Below, in pieces: positions 24,777 to 36,903 of a stretch of DNA of 64,000 nucleotides. Each line of letters opens with the position of its first letter. Within the stretch, counting starts at the first letter, position 1. The stretch is from Luteimonas_C sp035250245. GTDB taxonomy: Bacteria; Pseudomonadota; Gammaproteobacteria; Xanthomonadales; Xanthomonadaceae. The notes below the pieces were generated by a model, which was not told the origin of the DNA, searched no databases, and saw nothing but the letters and a program-made list of their open reading frames with translations. The translations under genes were made by a program, and so were the position numbers. The stretch spans positions 1 to 64,000 of the forward strand of contig DATFFH010000019.1 in assembly GCA_035250245.1 (NCBI GenBank), written 5' to 3'.

Positions 24777-25550
24777 ATGCGTTTGCAGGCCCTGCCCGCG
24801 TTCGAAGACAACTATATTTGGACCTGGATGGGCGATGGCGGCCGGGCGCTGATCGTGGATCCGGGCCAGGCCGAACCGGTGCTGGCGGCGGCCGGGCAAG
24901 GCCTGATTCCCGAAGCGGTGCTGCTGACCCATCATCACAACGACCACATCGGCGGCGTCCCCGAACTCCTCGCGCGCTGGCCGGAACTGCCGGTGCTGGC
25001 GCCGGACGACGACCGGATCGTCGCCGCGACCGCACGGGTCGGCGGCGGCGACAGCGGCGAGCTGCTGGGACAAGGCTTCGAAATATTGGACATCCCCGGC
25101 CACACCCGCAGCCACATCGCCTTCCACTTCGGCGGCGCGGATCCGGTGCTGTTCTGCGGCGACACCTTGTTCAGCCTGGGCTGCGGCCGGATGTTCGAGG
25201 GCACACCTGAGCAGATGCTGGCCTCGCTCGACCGGCTGGCCGCTTTGCCCGATCCGGTCCGTGTGTGTTGTGGCCATGAATACACCTTGGCCAATGCCCG
25301 TTTCGCCGCCGCGGTCGAACCCGGCAACCCCGCCCTGGCCGCGCGCAGCGCCGAAGCCGTCGCGCAGCGCGAACAAGCCCGGCCGACCTTGCCGAGCACG
25401 CTCGCGCAGGAACGCGCCGCGAATCCCTTCCTGCGCGTGGACGAGCCTGCGGTGATCGCCGCCGTCGCCCGTCGCCTGGGCCGCGAGCCGGCGGATCGGA
25501 TCGAAACCTTCGCCGAATTGCGGCGCTGGAAGGACGGCTTCCGCGCATGA
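24777..25550 (+). CDS. gloB: Hydroxyacylglutathione hydrolase (glyoxalase II)
   Basis: Hydrolyses S-D-lactoylglutathione to D-lactate and glutathione in methylglyoxal detoxification. The 257-residue protein has the dinuclear metal motif THHHNDHIGG (51-60), a later GHT (DIPGHTRSH), FCGDTLFSLGCGR, CCGHEYTLAN and a C-terminal substrate domain with NPFLR. The ATG at 24777 begins MRLQALPAFEDNYIW. Its TGA overlaps the mltD start (ATGA). Confidence 0.95.
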   Translation: MRLQALPAFEDNYIWTWMGDGGRALIVDPGQAEPVLAAAGQGLIPEAVLLTHHHNDHIGGVPELLARWPELPVLAPDDDRIVAATARVGGGDSGELLGQGFEILDIPGHTRSHIAFHFGGADPVLFCGDTLFSLGCGRMFEGTPEQMLASLDRLAALPDPVRVCCGHEYTLANARFAAAVEPGNPALAARSAEAVAQREQARPTLPSTLAQERAANPFLRVDEPAVIAAVARRLGREPADRIETFAELRRWKDGFRA

Positions 25551-26722
25551 TCCGCACGGCGCTGCTCGCACTGGCGTTGACCGCGGCTGTACCGGCCATG
25601 GCGCAAACCGACGACGCGCTGCCGCTGCAGACCGCGCCGGCTGCAGACGCGCTCGCGACCCGCAGCGGCCTGGACATCTACCAGCGCTTCCGCGAACACC
25701 TCGCCGATCCCACTTGCGAAGGCGATGCAGTCAGCGCGCGTTGGCGCCAGCACTTCGCGGCCGCGCCGAAAAAACTCAGCAATCCCGACAGCGATGTGCT
25801 GCCGCTGTTCGGCTACGTGGTCGATGCTTTGATCGAAGCCGACCTGCCCACCGAGTTCGCGCTGATCCCTTTCGTCGAAAGCGGCTATCAGCCCGGCGCA
25901 CGCAGCGCGAGCGGCCCGGCCGGGCTGTGGCAGTTCATCGCGGTGACCGCGCGCAACCATCAGGTGCCGGTGCGCGCGGGCTACGACGGGCGTTTGTCAC
26001 CGGTCGACTCCACCCGCGCCGCGGTGCGTTATTTGAAGACCCTGCACGGCATGTTCGCCGGCGACTGGCGCTTGGCTGTGATGGCCTACAACGCCGGCGA
26101 ATACCGCCTGCTGCAATCGTTGCGGCGCAGCGGCCAGAACGCGCGCAATGCGCGTCCGGCCGAACTGGTGGGCTTGTCCGGCATCACCTACGCCTACGTG
26201 CGCAAACTGCATGCGCTGTCCTGCCTGATGGAACAGGCTGACGACCGCGCCGAATGGCTGCGTGCGATCGATCGTCCGGTGCCGATGCTCACGGCGCAAA
26301 CCTGGCCCGAAGGCGCCGGCAGCCTCGACGCCTGGGCGAAGATGCGCGGCCTGGATCCGGCGGCCTTGAAACGGCTCAATCCGGCGTTCGCGCAAGGGCG
26401 CGGCGATCGCGAACGCCGCGTGCTCGCGCCGGCCAGCGGCGCCGCGATGCCCGTGCTGGCCGAACTCGGCGATGCCGGTGCGGCGGCCGCGATGCCCGCC
26501 CTGATCGCCTCTGCGGCGGATACAAGCGCGCCACGGACGCACACGGTGGTGCGCGGCGATTCGTTATCGAAGATCGCGCGCAAGTACGGCGTGGGCCTGG
26601 ACGATTTGCGCAAACGCAACGGGCTGGGCGCGAAGAGCGCGATCAAGCCCGGCATGGTGCTGAAGCTGGACGAACAAACGGCTGCCTTTGCTATCCCTCC
26701 CCCTTTGAAAAAGGGGGATTGA
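25547..26722 (+). CDS. mltD: Membrane-bound lytic murein transglycosylase D
   Basis: A 391-residue periplasmic peptidoglycan lyase. A signal peptide (to about residue 19, AMA-Q) precedes an SLT domain with catalytic Glu111 in PFVESGYQPGA and the GLWQF and YNAGEYRL motifs. One LysM module lies at about 332-374 (THTVVRGDSLSKIARKYGV). No lipobox Cys is visible, unlike E. coli MltD. The last residues (IPPPLKKGD) and the TGA stop are encoded by a family D repeat, so the natural end of the protein was probably changed by the element. It is coupled to gloB. Confidence 0.92.
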   Translation: MIRTALLALALTAAVPAMAQTDDALPLQTAPAADALATRSGLDIYQRFREHLADPTCEGDAVSARWRQHFAAAPKKLSNPDSDVLPLFGYVVDALIEADLPTEFALIPFVESGYQPGARSASGPAGLWQFIAVTARNHQVPVRAGYDGRLSPVDSTRAAVRYLKTLHGMFAGDWRLAVMAYNAGEYRLLQSLRRSGQNARNARPAELVGLSGITYAYVRKLHALSCLMEQADDRAEWLRAIDRPVPMLTAQTWPEGAGSLDAWAKMRGLDPAALKRLNPAFAQGRGDRERRVLAPASGAAMPVLAELGDAGAAAAMPALIASAADTSAPRTHTVVRGDSLSKIARKYGVGLDDLRKRNGLGAKSAIKPGMVLKLDEQTAAFAIPPPLKKGD

Positions 26723-26804
26723 GGGGGATTTGCTTTTGCCGTTCGCCTAGCGGACAAGATCAAGAGCAAATCCCCCTTGATCCCCCCTTTTTCAAAGGGG
26801 GAAA
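26696..26804. repeat. Family D palindromic repeat, copy 2
   Basis: Arms CCCCCTTTGAAAAAGGGGG and the inverse CCCCCCTTTTTCAAAGGGGG, with inner GGGGGATTTGC and GCAAATCCCCC. The left arm encodes the C-terminus and stop of mltD. The right arm ends about 90 bases before fabI. Confidence 0.92.
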
Positions 26805-26896
26805 CATCAAAGGCTACGAAAGTGCGGCCCGAAACTCGACTCGGCGCGCCCGCGGCGTCAAACTTGGCCCCTGCTCCGCAACCGACAAGGCTTCCC

Positions 26897-27691
26897 ATGG
26901 GCTTCCTGCAAGGCAAGCGCGCGCTGATCACCGGCATCGCCAGCCAACGCTCCATCGCCAACGGCATCGCCGAGGCGATGCGCCGCGAAGGCGCCGAGCT
27001 GGCGTTCACCTACCAGAACGACAAGCTCAAATCGCGCGTCGAGGAAGCCGCGGCCGAATACGGTTCGGACATCGTCATCCCGCTCGACGTCTCCGACGAC
27101 GCGCAGATCGAGGCGTGCATCGCCGAACTGGGCAAACGCTGGGACAGCCTGGACATCCTGGTCCATTCGATCGGCTTCGCGCCGCGCGAAGCGATCGAAG
27201 GCGGATTCCTGGACGGCCTGACCCGCGAGAACTTCCGCATCGCCCACGACATCTCCGCCTATTCGCTGTCGGCGCTGGCCAAGGCCGCACGGCCGATGAT
27301 GCAGGGCCGCAACGGCAGCATCCTCACGCTCAGCTACCTGGGCGCCGAGCGCGCGCTGGCCAACTACAACGTGATGGGCGTAGCCAAAGCGGCGCTGGAA
27401 GCCAGCGTGCGCTACCTGGCGCTGAACCTGGGCCCGGAAGGCACCCGCGTCAACGCGATCTCGGCCGGGCCGATCAAGACCCTGGCCGCCGCGGGCATCG
27501 CCAACTTCCGCAAGATGCTCGGCCACGTCGAAAGCTATGCGCCGCTGCGGCGCAGCGTGACGATCGAGGACGTCGGCAACGTCGCCGCGTTCCTGTGTTC
27601 GGATCTGGCCGCTGGCGTGACCGGTGAGATCACCTATGTCGATGCCGGTTACAACATCCTCGGCATGACCGGGGTCGGCGACGAGCACTGA
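26897..27691 (+). CDS. fabI: Enoyl-ACP reductase FabI
   Basis: Last reduction step of each fatty-acid elongation cycle, NADH dependent. The 264-residue short-chain dehydrogenase has the FabI-type cofactor region ITGIASQRSIANGIA (11-25) and the catalytic pair Tyr157 and Lys164 (YNVMGVAK, YX6K), with ISAGPIKTLAAAGI. The ATG at 26897 gives MGFLQGKRALITG. The longer ORF from 26777 begins inside the repeat and is rejected. It is the class of reductase inhibited by triclosan. A family I repeat follows. Confidence 0.95.
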   Translation: MGFLQGKRALITGIASQRSIANGIAEAMRREGAELAFTYQNDKLKSRVEEAAAEYGSDIVIPLDVSDDAQIEACIAELGKRWDSLDILVHSIGFAPREAIEGGFLDGLTRENFRIAHDISAYSLSALAKAARPMMQGRNGSILTLSYLGAERALANYNVMGVAKAALEASVRYLALNLGPEGTRVNAISAGPIKTLAAAGIANFRKMLGHVESYAPLRRSVTIEDVGNVAAFLCSDLAAGVTGEITYVDAGYNILGMTGVGDEH

Positions 27692-27706
27692 CGTCGCTCC
27701 GCCTTC

Positions 27707-27768
27707 GTAGGTGCGAATTCATTCGCACGCTTTTGCCGCAAGAGCGTGCGAATAAATTCGCACCTACG
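27707..27768. repeat. Family I GTAG repeat pair
   Basis: Arms GTAGGTGCGAATTCATTCGC and the inverse GCGAATAAATTCGCACCTAC with a 10-base centre. It is a perfect terminator-like hairpin without T-run after fabI. It is the only complete copy of this family in the window. Confidence 0.85.
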
Positions 27769-27776
27769 AAAAACAA

Positions 27777-27801
27777 AGCAGCGGAGCAAGCTCCGCTCTA
27801 C
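27777..27801. repeat. Family C half repeat
   Basis: AGCAGCGGAGCAAGCTCCGC followed by TCTAC is one arm of the family C repeat, directly after the family I pair and before the ppiD stop. Confidence 0.75.
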
Positions 27802-27814
27802 AAAGCGAACTGGG

Positions 27815-29794
27815 TTACAGTCGGTCTTCGGCCACTTCCACCTTCATCCGCTTGCGCACGGCGCTGACGTAGCCCTGCGAAGCGTCGATGCCCTTCATCT
27901 GCGCCATCTGACTGCGCATCTGCTCGCGCTGCGCCGGCTGCAGAGCGTCCTTCGAACCCGGCTCCACCTTGCTGACCGCGAACACGGCATGGCTGCCGTC
28001 GGCCATGTCGGCTTTGCCCGCAGACACTTTGCCGGCGGCCGGTTTGGCCACGGCGAAGATCGCGTCGTTAGCCTCGGGGCTCGGGATCGGTGCGCCGCGC
28101 GGCAAGCCCGGGATCGTGGTCGCCTGCAAGCCTTGCGAAGCGGCCACCGCTTCCAGGGTTTCGCCCTTGGTCACTCGGGCGAGGAAAGCATCGGCCGCGG
28201 CCGCGGAGGCCTTGCGGGTGCGATCGGCACGGATCGCCGCGACGACGCGGTCGCGCACGTCGGCCAGCGGCTGCGCGCGTTCGGGCTTGTGGTCCACCAC
28301 CCGGATCAGGACGCTGTGGTTGGGCGCGATCTCGATCGGATCGCTCACCGTGCCGTCCTGCACCAGCGTTTCGGAGAACGCCGCGCGCTGGATCGCCGGA
28401 TTGGCGGCCAAACCGTCGCCGCCGCCGCGCGGGAACGGGCCCAGCTTCTGCACCGGCAGATTCATCTCGCGCGCCGCCGGCTCCAACGCCGTCGGATTCT
28501 TGTAGACCAGATCGACCAGCTTGCCGGCCATGTCGTTGAAGGTTTTCTCGCGGTCGGCTTCGGCCTGCTCCTGCGCGAGCTGGCCGCGCACCTGTTCGAA
28601 CGGCAACTGCTGGCCGGTCTTGATCTCGCCGAGCTTGATGATGTGATAGCCGAACTCGGTCTTGATCGGCGCGCTGACCTGGCCGGTTTGCATCGCGAAC
28701 ACCGCATCTTCGAACGGTTTGGCCAGGCCGGCGCCTTTCTCGACGAAGCCCAGATCGCCGCCCGCGGCCTTGGAGCCCGGATCGTCGGAATTGGCGCGGG
28801 CCAAGGCCGCGAAATCGGCGCCGGGCTGCTTCGCTTGCCCGGCGAGTTGCGTCGCCTTCTGCTCGGCCGCCTTCGCGGTGGCCGCATTGGCCTTGGGATC
28901 GACCGCGATCAGGATGTGCGCGGCCTGGCGCTGCTCGGTCGCCGCGAAGCGCGCTTTTTCCGCATCGTAGCGGCGGCGCAACTCGGCTTCGTCGGCCTGC
29001 GGCACGGGCAAGGTCGCGGCGTTGAGTTCTACGTATTCGATGCTGGAAGTTTCGGGCGCGCGGTATTCGGACGCATGCTCGCGATACCACTTCTGCATTT
29101 CCGCACCGGTCACCGCACCGGTGTCCGGCGCCGGGGTCGGCAGCTGAACGACGGCGACGTCGCGCTTCTCGCCCAGCAGGGCCATCATCCGCTCCAGCTC
29201 GGAAGCGGTCACGAACGAGGATTCGGACAGGCGCATCGGCACCTGCGACTGCTGCAGGCTCTCGCGCACCAATTGCTCGAACTGCAACGGCGTGCGCGGC
29301 GGGTTGGTGGCCTGCAGCGCCAGCTGGTAGCGCTGCGCGTCGAACTTGCCGTCGACCTGGAATTCGGGCAACGACTGGATCGTGTCGCGCACTTCGGCGT
29401 CGCTGACCACGATGCCGGCGCGTTCGGCGTTGATCCGCATCACCCGCTCGTCGATCAGACGGTCGAGCACGGCGCGCTTGTTCTCGATGGTTTCGAACGC
29501 GCGCGCGTCGAAGGCTTCGCCCGCGGTCGCGCGTTGCTGCTCGCGCTGTTGTTCGAAACGGGCGCGGAAGTCCTCCACGCTGATCTCGTCGTGCTTCCAC
29601 ACCCACCACTTGAACGGGCCCCAATCCGGCGCCGACTTCCACCAGGTCGGCGGCGTGGACACGCGCGCGGCATAGTTGTCGACCCGCTGCTGCAGGTATT
29701 GCTCGACGCCGAAGAAGGCGAAGGGAATCAGCAGGAGCGCCAGGATGACTTTGGCGATCCAGCTCGAAGACTTGTCGCGGAGGCTCTGCAGCAT
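27815..29794 (-). CDS. ppiD: Periplasmic folding chaperone PpiD-like (SurA N/PPIC)
   Basis: A 659-residue inner-membrane-anchored periplasmic chaperone. One N-terminal membrane helix (about 14-32, IAKVILALLLIPFAFFGVEQ) is followed by a SurA_N_3-type region, then a parvulin PPIC domain (about 285-400, AAHILI to GYHIIKLGE) and a second C-terminal region. It helps newly exported outer-membrane proteins fold. It lies after lon, hupB, tRNA-Val and tRNA-Asp on the same strand, the order found around lon-hupB-ppiD in many gammaproteobacteria, with tRNAs inserted between. Confidence 0.92.
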   Translation of the reverse strand: MLQSLRDKSSSWIAKVILALLLIPFAFFGVEQYLQQRVDNYAARVSTPPTWWKSAPDWGPFKWWVWKHDEISVEDFRARFEQQREQQRATAGEAFDARAFETIENKRAVLDRLIDERVMRINAERAGIVVSDAEVRDTIQSLPEFQVDGKFDAQRYQLALQATNPPRTPLQFEQLVRESLQQSQVPMRLSESSFVTASELERMMALLGEKRDVAVVQLPTPAPDTGAVTGAEMQKWYREHASEYRAPETSSIEYVELNAATLPVPQADEAELRRRYDAEKARFAATEQRQAAHILIAVDPKANAATAKAAEQKATQLAGQAKQPGADFAALARANSDDPGSKAAGGDLGFVEKGAGLAKPFEDAVFAMQTGQVSAPIKTEFGYHIIKLGEIKTGQQLPFEQVRGQLAQEQAEADREKTFNDMAGKLVDLVYKNPTALEPAAREMNLPVQKLGPFPRGGGDGLAANPAIQRAAFSETLVQDGTVSDPIEIAPNHSVLIRVVDHKPERAQPLADVRDRVVAAIRADRTRKASAAAADAFLARVTKGETLEAVAASQGLQATTIPGLPRGAPIPSPEANDAIFAVAKPAAGKVSAGKADMADGSHAVFAVSKVEPGSKDALQPAQREQMRSQMAQMKGIDASQGYVSAVRKRMKVEVAEDRL

Positions 29795-29909
29795 GGGCGG
29801 TCTTGGGCCGTTAACTCACGTAGCCGCGCAGTTTAACCGCTTCCCTGCCCCGGGCGCCGCCGGGCCGCAAAAAAGCGAAGGCGCCCACGAGGGGCGCCTT
29901 CCGGTGTAG

Positions 29910-29986
29910 TGGCGGAGTGGACGGGACTCGAACCCGCGACCTCCGGCGTGACAGGCCAGCATTCTAACCGACTGAACTACCACTCC
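29910..29986 (-). tRNA. tRNA-Asp(GTC)
   Basis: A 77-base tRNA. The acceptor GGAGTGG pairs with CCACTCC, the anticodon loop contains GTC, the T-loop is GTTCGAGTC and CCA is encoded. It lies between ppiD and tRNA-Val on the same strand. Confidence 0.97.
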
Positions 29987-30093
29987 GCTGTTGAAGCTAT
30001 TTTGCCCTGCTCCGCTCGAATCTCCAAGAACCGGGCTTTTCCTTGGAAAGTCCGCACATGGATGTGCGGGCTCTGGCAGAGGGACCTGCATAC

Positions 30094-30168
30094 TGGTGGG
30101 TGCTGAGGGTTTCGAACCCCCGACCCTCTCCGTGTAAAGGAGACGCTCTACCGCTGAGCTAAGCACCC
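30094..30168 (-). tRNA. tRNA-Val(TAC)
   Basis: A 75-base tRNA. The acceptor GGGTGCT pairs with AGCACCC, the anticodon loop is TTTACAC (anticodon TAC), the T-loop is GTTCGAAAC and CCA is encoded. It is 37 bases after hupB, suggesting a hupB-tRNA-Val-tRNA-Asp transcript. Confidence 0.97.
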
Positions 30169-30205
30169 GAGCGACCCCGGCTGGCCTAGACCCGCCGGGA
30201 GCCCG

Positions 30206-30478
30206 CTAGTTTACGGCATCCTTCAGGGCCTTGCCAGCCTTGAAGGCGGGATTCTTGGAGGCCGGGATGTTGATCGGCTCATTGGTCCGGGGGTTGCGGC
30301 CGGTGCGCGCGCCGCGCTTGCGCACGGTGAACGTGCCGAAGCCGACGAGGGTGACGTCATCCCCTTTCTTCAATGCCTTGCTGACCACGGCGATGAATGC
30401 GTCGACTGCGCGGCCTGCATCGGCCTTCGACAGGTCGGACTCGCCGGCGACGGCATCGACCAATTCGCTTTTATTCAT
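30206..30478 (-). CDS. hupB: DNA-binding protein HU
   Basis: A 90-residue nucleoid protein starting MNKSELVDAVAGES with the HU beta-arm TGRNPRTNEPINIPASKNPAFKAGKALKD. It bends DNA non-specifically as a dimer. The ATG at 30478 has an AGGAG ribosome site 9 bases upstream. The upstream ATG at 30700 would add unrelated residues and lies in the leader. Order lon-hupB-ppiD is conserved. Confidence 0.97.
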   Translation of the reverse strand: MNKSELVDAVAGESDLSKADAGRAVDAFIAVVSKALKKGDDVTLVGFGTFTVRKRGARTGRNPRTNEPINIPASKNPAFKAGKALKDAVN

Positions 30479-30608
30479 TATTTGGACTCCTGTGCGGTGT
30501 CTACCGCTGGATGAAATGACCGGACATCTCCCCGTTGCGGCGATGCCGCAAACGCATCCGGACGGACGTGCCTCGATGCGCATCCACGCGCGCATCTCGG
30601 TTGCCGTC

Positions 30609-30637
30609 GTTATACCAGCGCGATTTTGGGGGCGCAA
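30609..30637 (-). promoter_or_regulatory. Sigma-70-type promoter of hupB
   Basis: TTGCGC (30637-30632), a 17-base spacer and TATAAC (30614-30609) on the minus strand. A start near 30602 would give a leader of about 120 bases before hupB. Confidence 0.6.
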
Positions 30638-30739
30638 CACGAAAACCGCGAAAAATATACGGTTTTCAGCGGGTTTTTCACGCTTTTCGCGCTTGCGCAC
30701 GAGGCACGAGTGGTGTAACCGACGAATGGCACCGCTTTT

Positions 30740-30817
30740 GTGGGAGCGGCTTCAGCCGCGAGATCTTTCATGAGATCGCGATCATGTTGAAAAGCTCGCG
30801 GCTGAAGCCGCTCCCAC
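30740..30817. repeat. Family A repeat pair, copy 4
   Basis: Arms GTGGGAGCGGCTTCAGCCGC and its inverse, flanking about 30 bases between lon and hupB. The end is GTGG/CCAC rather than GTAG/CTAC. Confidence 0.9.
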
Positions 30818-30822
30818 AAAAG

Positions 30823-30856
30823 AAAAAAGAAGGCGCCCGCAGGCGCCTTCTTTTTT
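30823..30856 (-). terminator. Bidirectional terminator after lon
   Basis: GAAGGCGCC, loop CGCA, GGCGCCTTC with A-run on the left and T6 on the right. It works in both directions. It should end lon transcription 18 bases past its stop. Together with the family A repeat it insulates lon from hupB, which has its own promoter. Confidence 0.92.
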
Positions 30857-30873
30857 CGGATCGTCGCGCAGCG

Positions 30874-33309
<2,436 letters not shown>

Positions 33310-33360
33310 GAAAAACTCCGGGTAAATACACGCTGCGGCCGTTCGAGGCCGCCGTGGTCG

Positions 33361-33391
33361 ATTTATGGGGTTGGCGCCGGAGGGATGCAAG
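33361..33391 (-). promoter_or_regulatory. Heat-shock (sigma-32-like) promoter of lon
   Basis: On the minus strand CTTGCAT, a 14-base spacer and CCCCATAAAT, close to the RpoH consensus CTTGAAA-N11-16-CCCCATNT. It lies 52-82 bases before the lon ATG. Confidence 0.6.
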
Positions 33392-33490
33392 CGCCTTTCG
33401 TTGGCGGAAACGGGCGTGTAACGCTGTAATCCTTGCGGATCAGGCGGTTGCGGCGTGTTTGAAACCTAGTGTTGCGCTGGGGCGCCGGCT

Positions 33491-33659
33491 TTCCTTCTCC
33501 CGTCGGGAGAAGGTGCCCGAAGGGCGGATGAGGGTTCGGCGGAGTTGCGCTTCGGCCAGATAGCGACATCGAACGTCAGCCGACGCATTCCGTCGCGATC
33601 TTTGAATTTCGACGCTTCGCCGCACCCTCACCCCAACCCTCTCCCGATGGGAGAGGGAG
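33491..33659. repeat. Family G repeat pair, copy 1
   Basis: Ends are small palindromes CTTCTCCCGTCGGGAGAAGG and CTCTCCCGATGGGAGAGG. Inside are GGATGAGGGTTCGGCG and the inverse CGCCGCACCCTCACCCC. It fills most of the 356-base gap between clpX and lon; the remainder holds the lon promoter. Confidence 0.88.
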
Positions 33660-33665
33660 CCGAAT

Positions 33666-34952
<1,287 letters not shown>

Positions 34953-34999
34953 GCCCCTATCGCCCAATCATTCATAACGTTACGGTCCCGAGAATAGCA

Positions 35000-35026
35000 C
35001 CGGACGGGCGGATTGCGCCCGTCCGG
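35000..35026 (-). other. Hairpin in the clpP-clpX gap
   Basis: CGGACGGGC, loop GGATTGC, GCCCGTCCG. The stem is strong, but there is no T-run. It is a possible attenuation or mRNA-processing site that would separate clpX levels from clpP. Confidence 0.5.
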
Positions 35027-35081
35027 GAGGAAGGATCGGCCCCTGGCGGCCCCAAGGCCGCGCTGCAGGCCGCAAAGCGGC

Positions 35082-35717
35082 TCAGGCGGCCTGGACCGAA
35101 TCGTCGGGACGCCGGTCCAGCACATGGTCGATCAGGCCGTATTCGCGGGCCTGTTCGGCGCTCATGAAACGGTCGCGTTCCATGTCCCGCTCGATCTGCT
35201 CCAGCGGCTGGCCAGTATGGTCCACGTAGATCTGGTTCAGGCGCTGGCGCAGGTAAAGGATTTCGCGCGCGTGGATCTCGATGTCGGTGGCCTGGCCGCG
35301 GGCGCCGCCCGAGGGCTGGTGGATCATCACCCGCGAGTTCGGCAACGCATAGCGCTTGCCCTTGGCGCCGGCCATCAGCAGCAACGAGCCGGCGCTGGCC
35401 GCCTGGCCGATGCAGATCGTGCTCACGTCGGGCTTGATGTACTGCATGGTGTCGTAGATCGCCAGGCCCGCGGTGACCACGCCGCCGGGGCTGTTGATGT
35501 ACAGGCTGATCTCCTTCTCCGGATTCTCCGATTCCAGGAACAGCATCTGCGCGATCACCACGTTGGCCACGTGGTCGTCGATCTCGCCGACCAGGAATAC
35601 CACCCGCTCCTTCAGCAGGCGCGAGTAGATGTCGTAGCTGCGCTCGCCGCGGCTGGTCTGTTCGACCACCATCGGTACGAGGTTCAGGGCGGTGGTGCGG
35701 TCGTTCGTGTCGATCAT
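35082..35717 (-). CDS. clpP: ClpP protease subunit, divergent tandem paralogue
   Basis: A 211-residue Clp protease subunit adjacent to clpX. The catalytic triad is intact: Ser108 (GQAASAGS), His133 (MIHQPSGG) and Asp182 (RDMERDRF). It differs from the next copy in the handle region (GQAASAGSLLLMAGAKG, HQPSGGARGQATDIEIHAREILYLRQ) and has three extra N-terminal residues. By eye it is about three quarters identical to the gene at 35889. The other copy looks more like the usual Xanthomonadaceae ClpP. A 170-base gap filled by a family G repeat separates them. Confidence 0.95.
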   Translation of the reverse strand: MIDTNDRTTALNLVPMVVEQTSRGERSYDIYSRLLKERVVFLVGEIDDHVANVVIAQMLFLESENPEKEISLYINSPGGVVTAGLAIYDTMQYIKPDVSTICIGQAASAGSLLLMAGAKGKRYALPNSRVMIHQPSGGARGQATDIEIHAREILYLRQRLNQIYVDHTGQPLEQIERDMERDRFMSAEQAREYGLIDHVLDRRPDDSVQAA

Positions 35718-35739
35718 TCGTGGCTCTTGTCTTTGCTTT

Positions 35740-35882
35740 TCCTTCTCCCGTCGGGAGAAGGTGGCGCGAAGCGCCGGATGAGGGTTCGGCGAAGCGAGGA
35801 GTTTGAAGCTCGCGGCGCGATCTGGAACAAGCGTCGCTTCGCCGAACCCTCACCCCAACCCCTCTCCCGGCGGGAGAGGGGC
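35740..35882. repeat. Family G repeat pair, copy 2
   Basis: Same ends as the copy at 33.5 kb: CTTCTCCCGTCGGGAGAAGG and CTCTCCCGGCGGGAGAGG, with GGATGAGGGTTCGGCGAA and the inverse inside. It lies between the two clpP genes. Confidence 0.9.
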
Positions 35883-35888
35883 TCTAGG

Positions 35889-36515
35889 TCACGCGGGCTG
35901 GATGCTTTCCTCGGCGCGGCGCTCCAGCACCTGATCGATCAACCCGTACTCGCGCGCGGCTTCGGCGCTCTTGAAGTTGTCGCGCTCGGTGTCGCGGGCG
36001 ATGGTCTCCAAAGCCTGGCCGGTGTGCTTGGCCAGGATCTCGTTCAGGCGCTGGCGCATGCTCAGGATCTCGCGCGCGTGGATGTCGATGTCCGTCGCCT
36101 GACCCTGGAAGCCACCCAGCGGCTGGTGGATCATCACGCGCGAATTCGGCAATGCGTAACGCTTGCCCTTGGTGCCGGCGGCCAGCAGCGTCGCGGCCAT
36201 GCTCGCGGCCTGGCCGATGCACATGGTGCTGACGTCGGGCTTGATGAACTGCATGGTGTCGTAGATCGCCATGCCCGCCGTGACGATACCGCCCGGCGAG
36301 TTGATGTACAGGCTGATCTCCTTCTCCGGGTTGTCCGCTTCAAGGAACAGCAACTGGGCCACGATCACGTTGGCCATGTGGTCGTCGATGCCGCCGACCA
36401 GGAAGATCACCCGTTCCTTGAGCAGCCGCGAATAGATGTCGTAGGCGCGCTCGCCGCGGCTGGTCTGTTCGACCACCATCGGCACCAGGTTCAGGGCTTT
36501 GATTCGGTTGTCCAT
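35889..36515 (-). CDS. clpP: ClpP protease subunit, canonical copy
   Basis: A 208-residue ClpP with Ser105 (GQAASMAA), His130 (MIHQPLGG) and Asp179 (RDTERDNF). Its sequence (LNLVPMVVEQTSRGERAYDI onward, ending EESIQPA) is what I expect of the standard Xanthomonadaceae orthologue. The Gly usually following GQAASM is Ala here. It is first of clpP-clpP-clpX downstream of tig, with a heat-shock-like promoter about 40 bases upstream. Confidence 0.95.
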   Translation of the reverse strand: MDNRIKALNLVPMVVEQTSRGERAYDIYSRLLKERVIFLVGGIDDHMANVIVAQLLFLEADNPEKEISLYINSPGGIVTAGMAIYDTMQFIKPDVSTMCIGQAASMAATLLAAGTKGKRYALPNSRVMIHQPLGGFQGQATDIDIHAREILSMRQRLNEILAKHTGQALETIARDTERDNFKSAEAAREYGLIDQVLERRAEESIQPA

Positions 36516-36554
36516 GTTCGGTTTTCCGGCAAAGGATTTTCGGAAGATGCGCCC

Positions 36555-36584
36555 AAGTTGGGGCCGAATCGGCCAGAGTGCAAG
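36555..36584 (-). promoter_or_regulatory. Heat-shock (sigma-32-like) promoter of clpP
   Basis: On the minus strand CTTGCAC (36584-36578), a 14-base spacer and CCCCAACTT (36563-36555), the same layout as the motif before lon. It ends 39 bases before the clpP ATG. Confidence 0.5.
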
Positions 36585-36609
36585 TGGCAGCGGTCAGCCG
36601 CTGGACAGA

Positions 36610-36814
36610 CGTAGCCCGGGTGGAGCGAAGCGATACCCGGGGCCGCCATGTCTCGGAGCTAATCGAAGCTTCGCAACCATCGATTTGACTCCGTCCAAAT
36701 GACCGTGGTGCCAACTGGCTTGTTGAGAATCCGTGTGTGGGACAGTCGCCGTCGTGTGGCTTCGATTTTGGAGATGGCGATCCCGGGTATCGCTTCGCTC
36801 CACCCGGGCTACGC
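36610..36814. repeat. Family H GTAG repeat, widely spaced pair
   Basis: GTAGCCCGGGTGGAGCGAAG at 36611 and its inverse CTTCGCTCCACCCGGGCTAC at 36793 enclose about 140 bases with no recognisable gene. It occupies the tig-clpP gap upstream of the clpP promoter. Confidence 0.88.
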
Positions 36815-36838
36815 GCCTCTAACGAATGCGACTGTCCC

Positions 36839-36872
36839 AAAAAACGACATCCCGGCAGAACCGGGATGTCGT
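36839..36872 (-). terminator. Terminator of tig
   Basis: CGACATCCCGG, loop TTCTG, CCGGGATGTCG followed on the minus strand by T6. It lies 32 bases after the tig stop. This makes clpP dependent on its own promoter. Confidence 0.9.
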
Positions 36873-36903
36873 ATTCGCGAGCTTGATCGGCGGTTCGGCG
36901 CGA

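Noticed and set aside
27746..29836. Plus-strand open frame of 696 codons antisense to ppiD
   Set aside because: Shadow of ppiD; no recognisable motif and no ribosome site.
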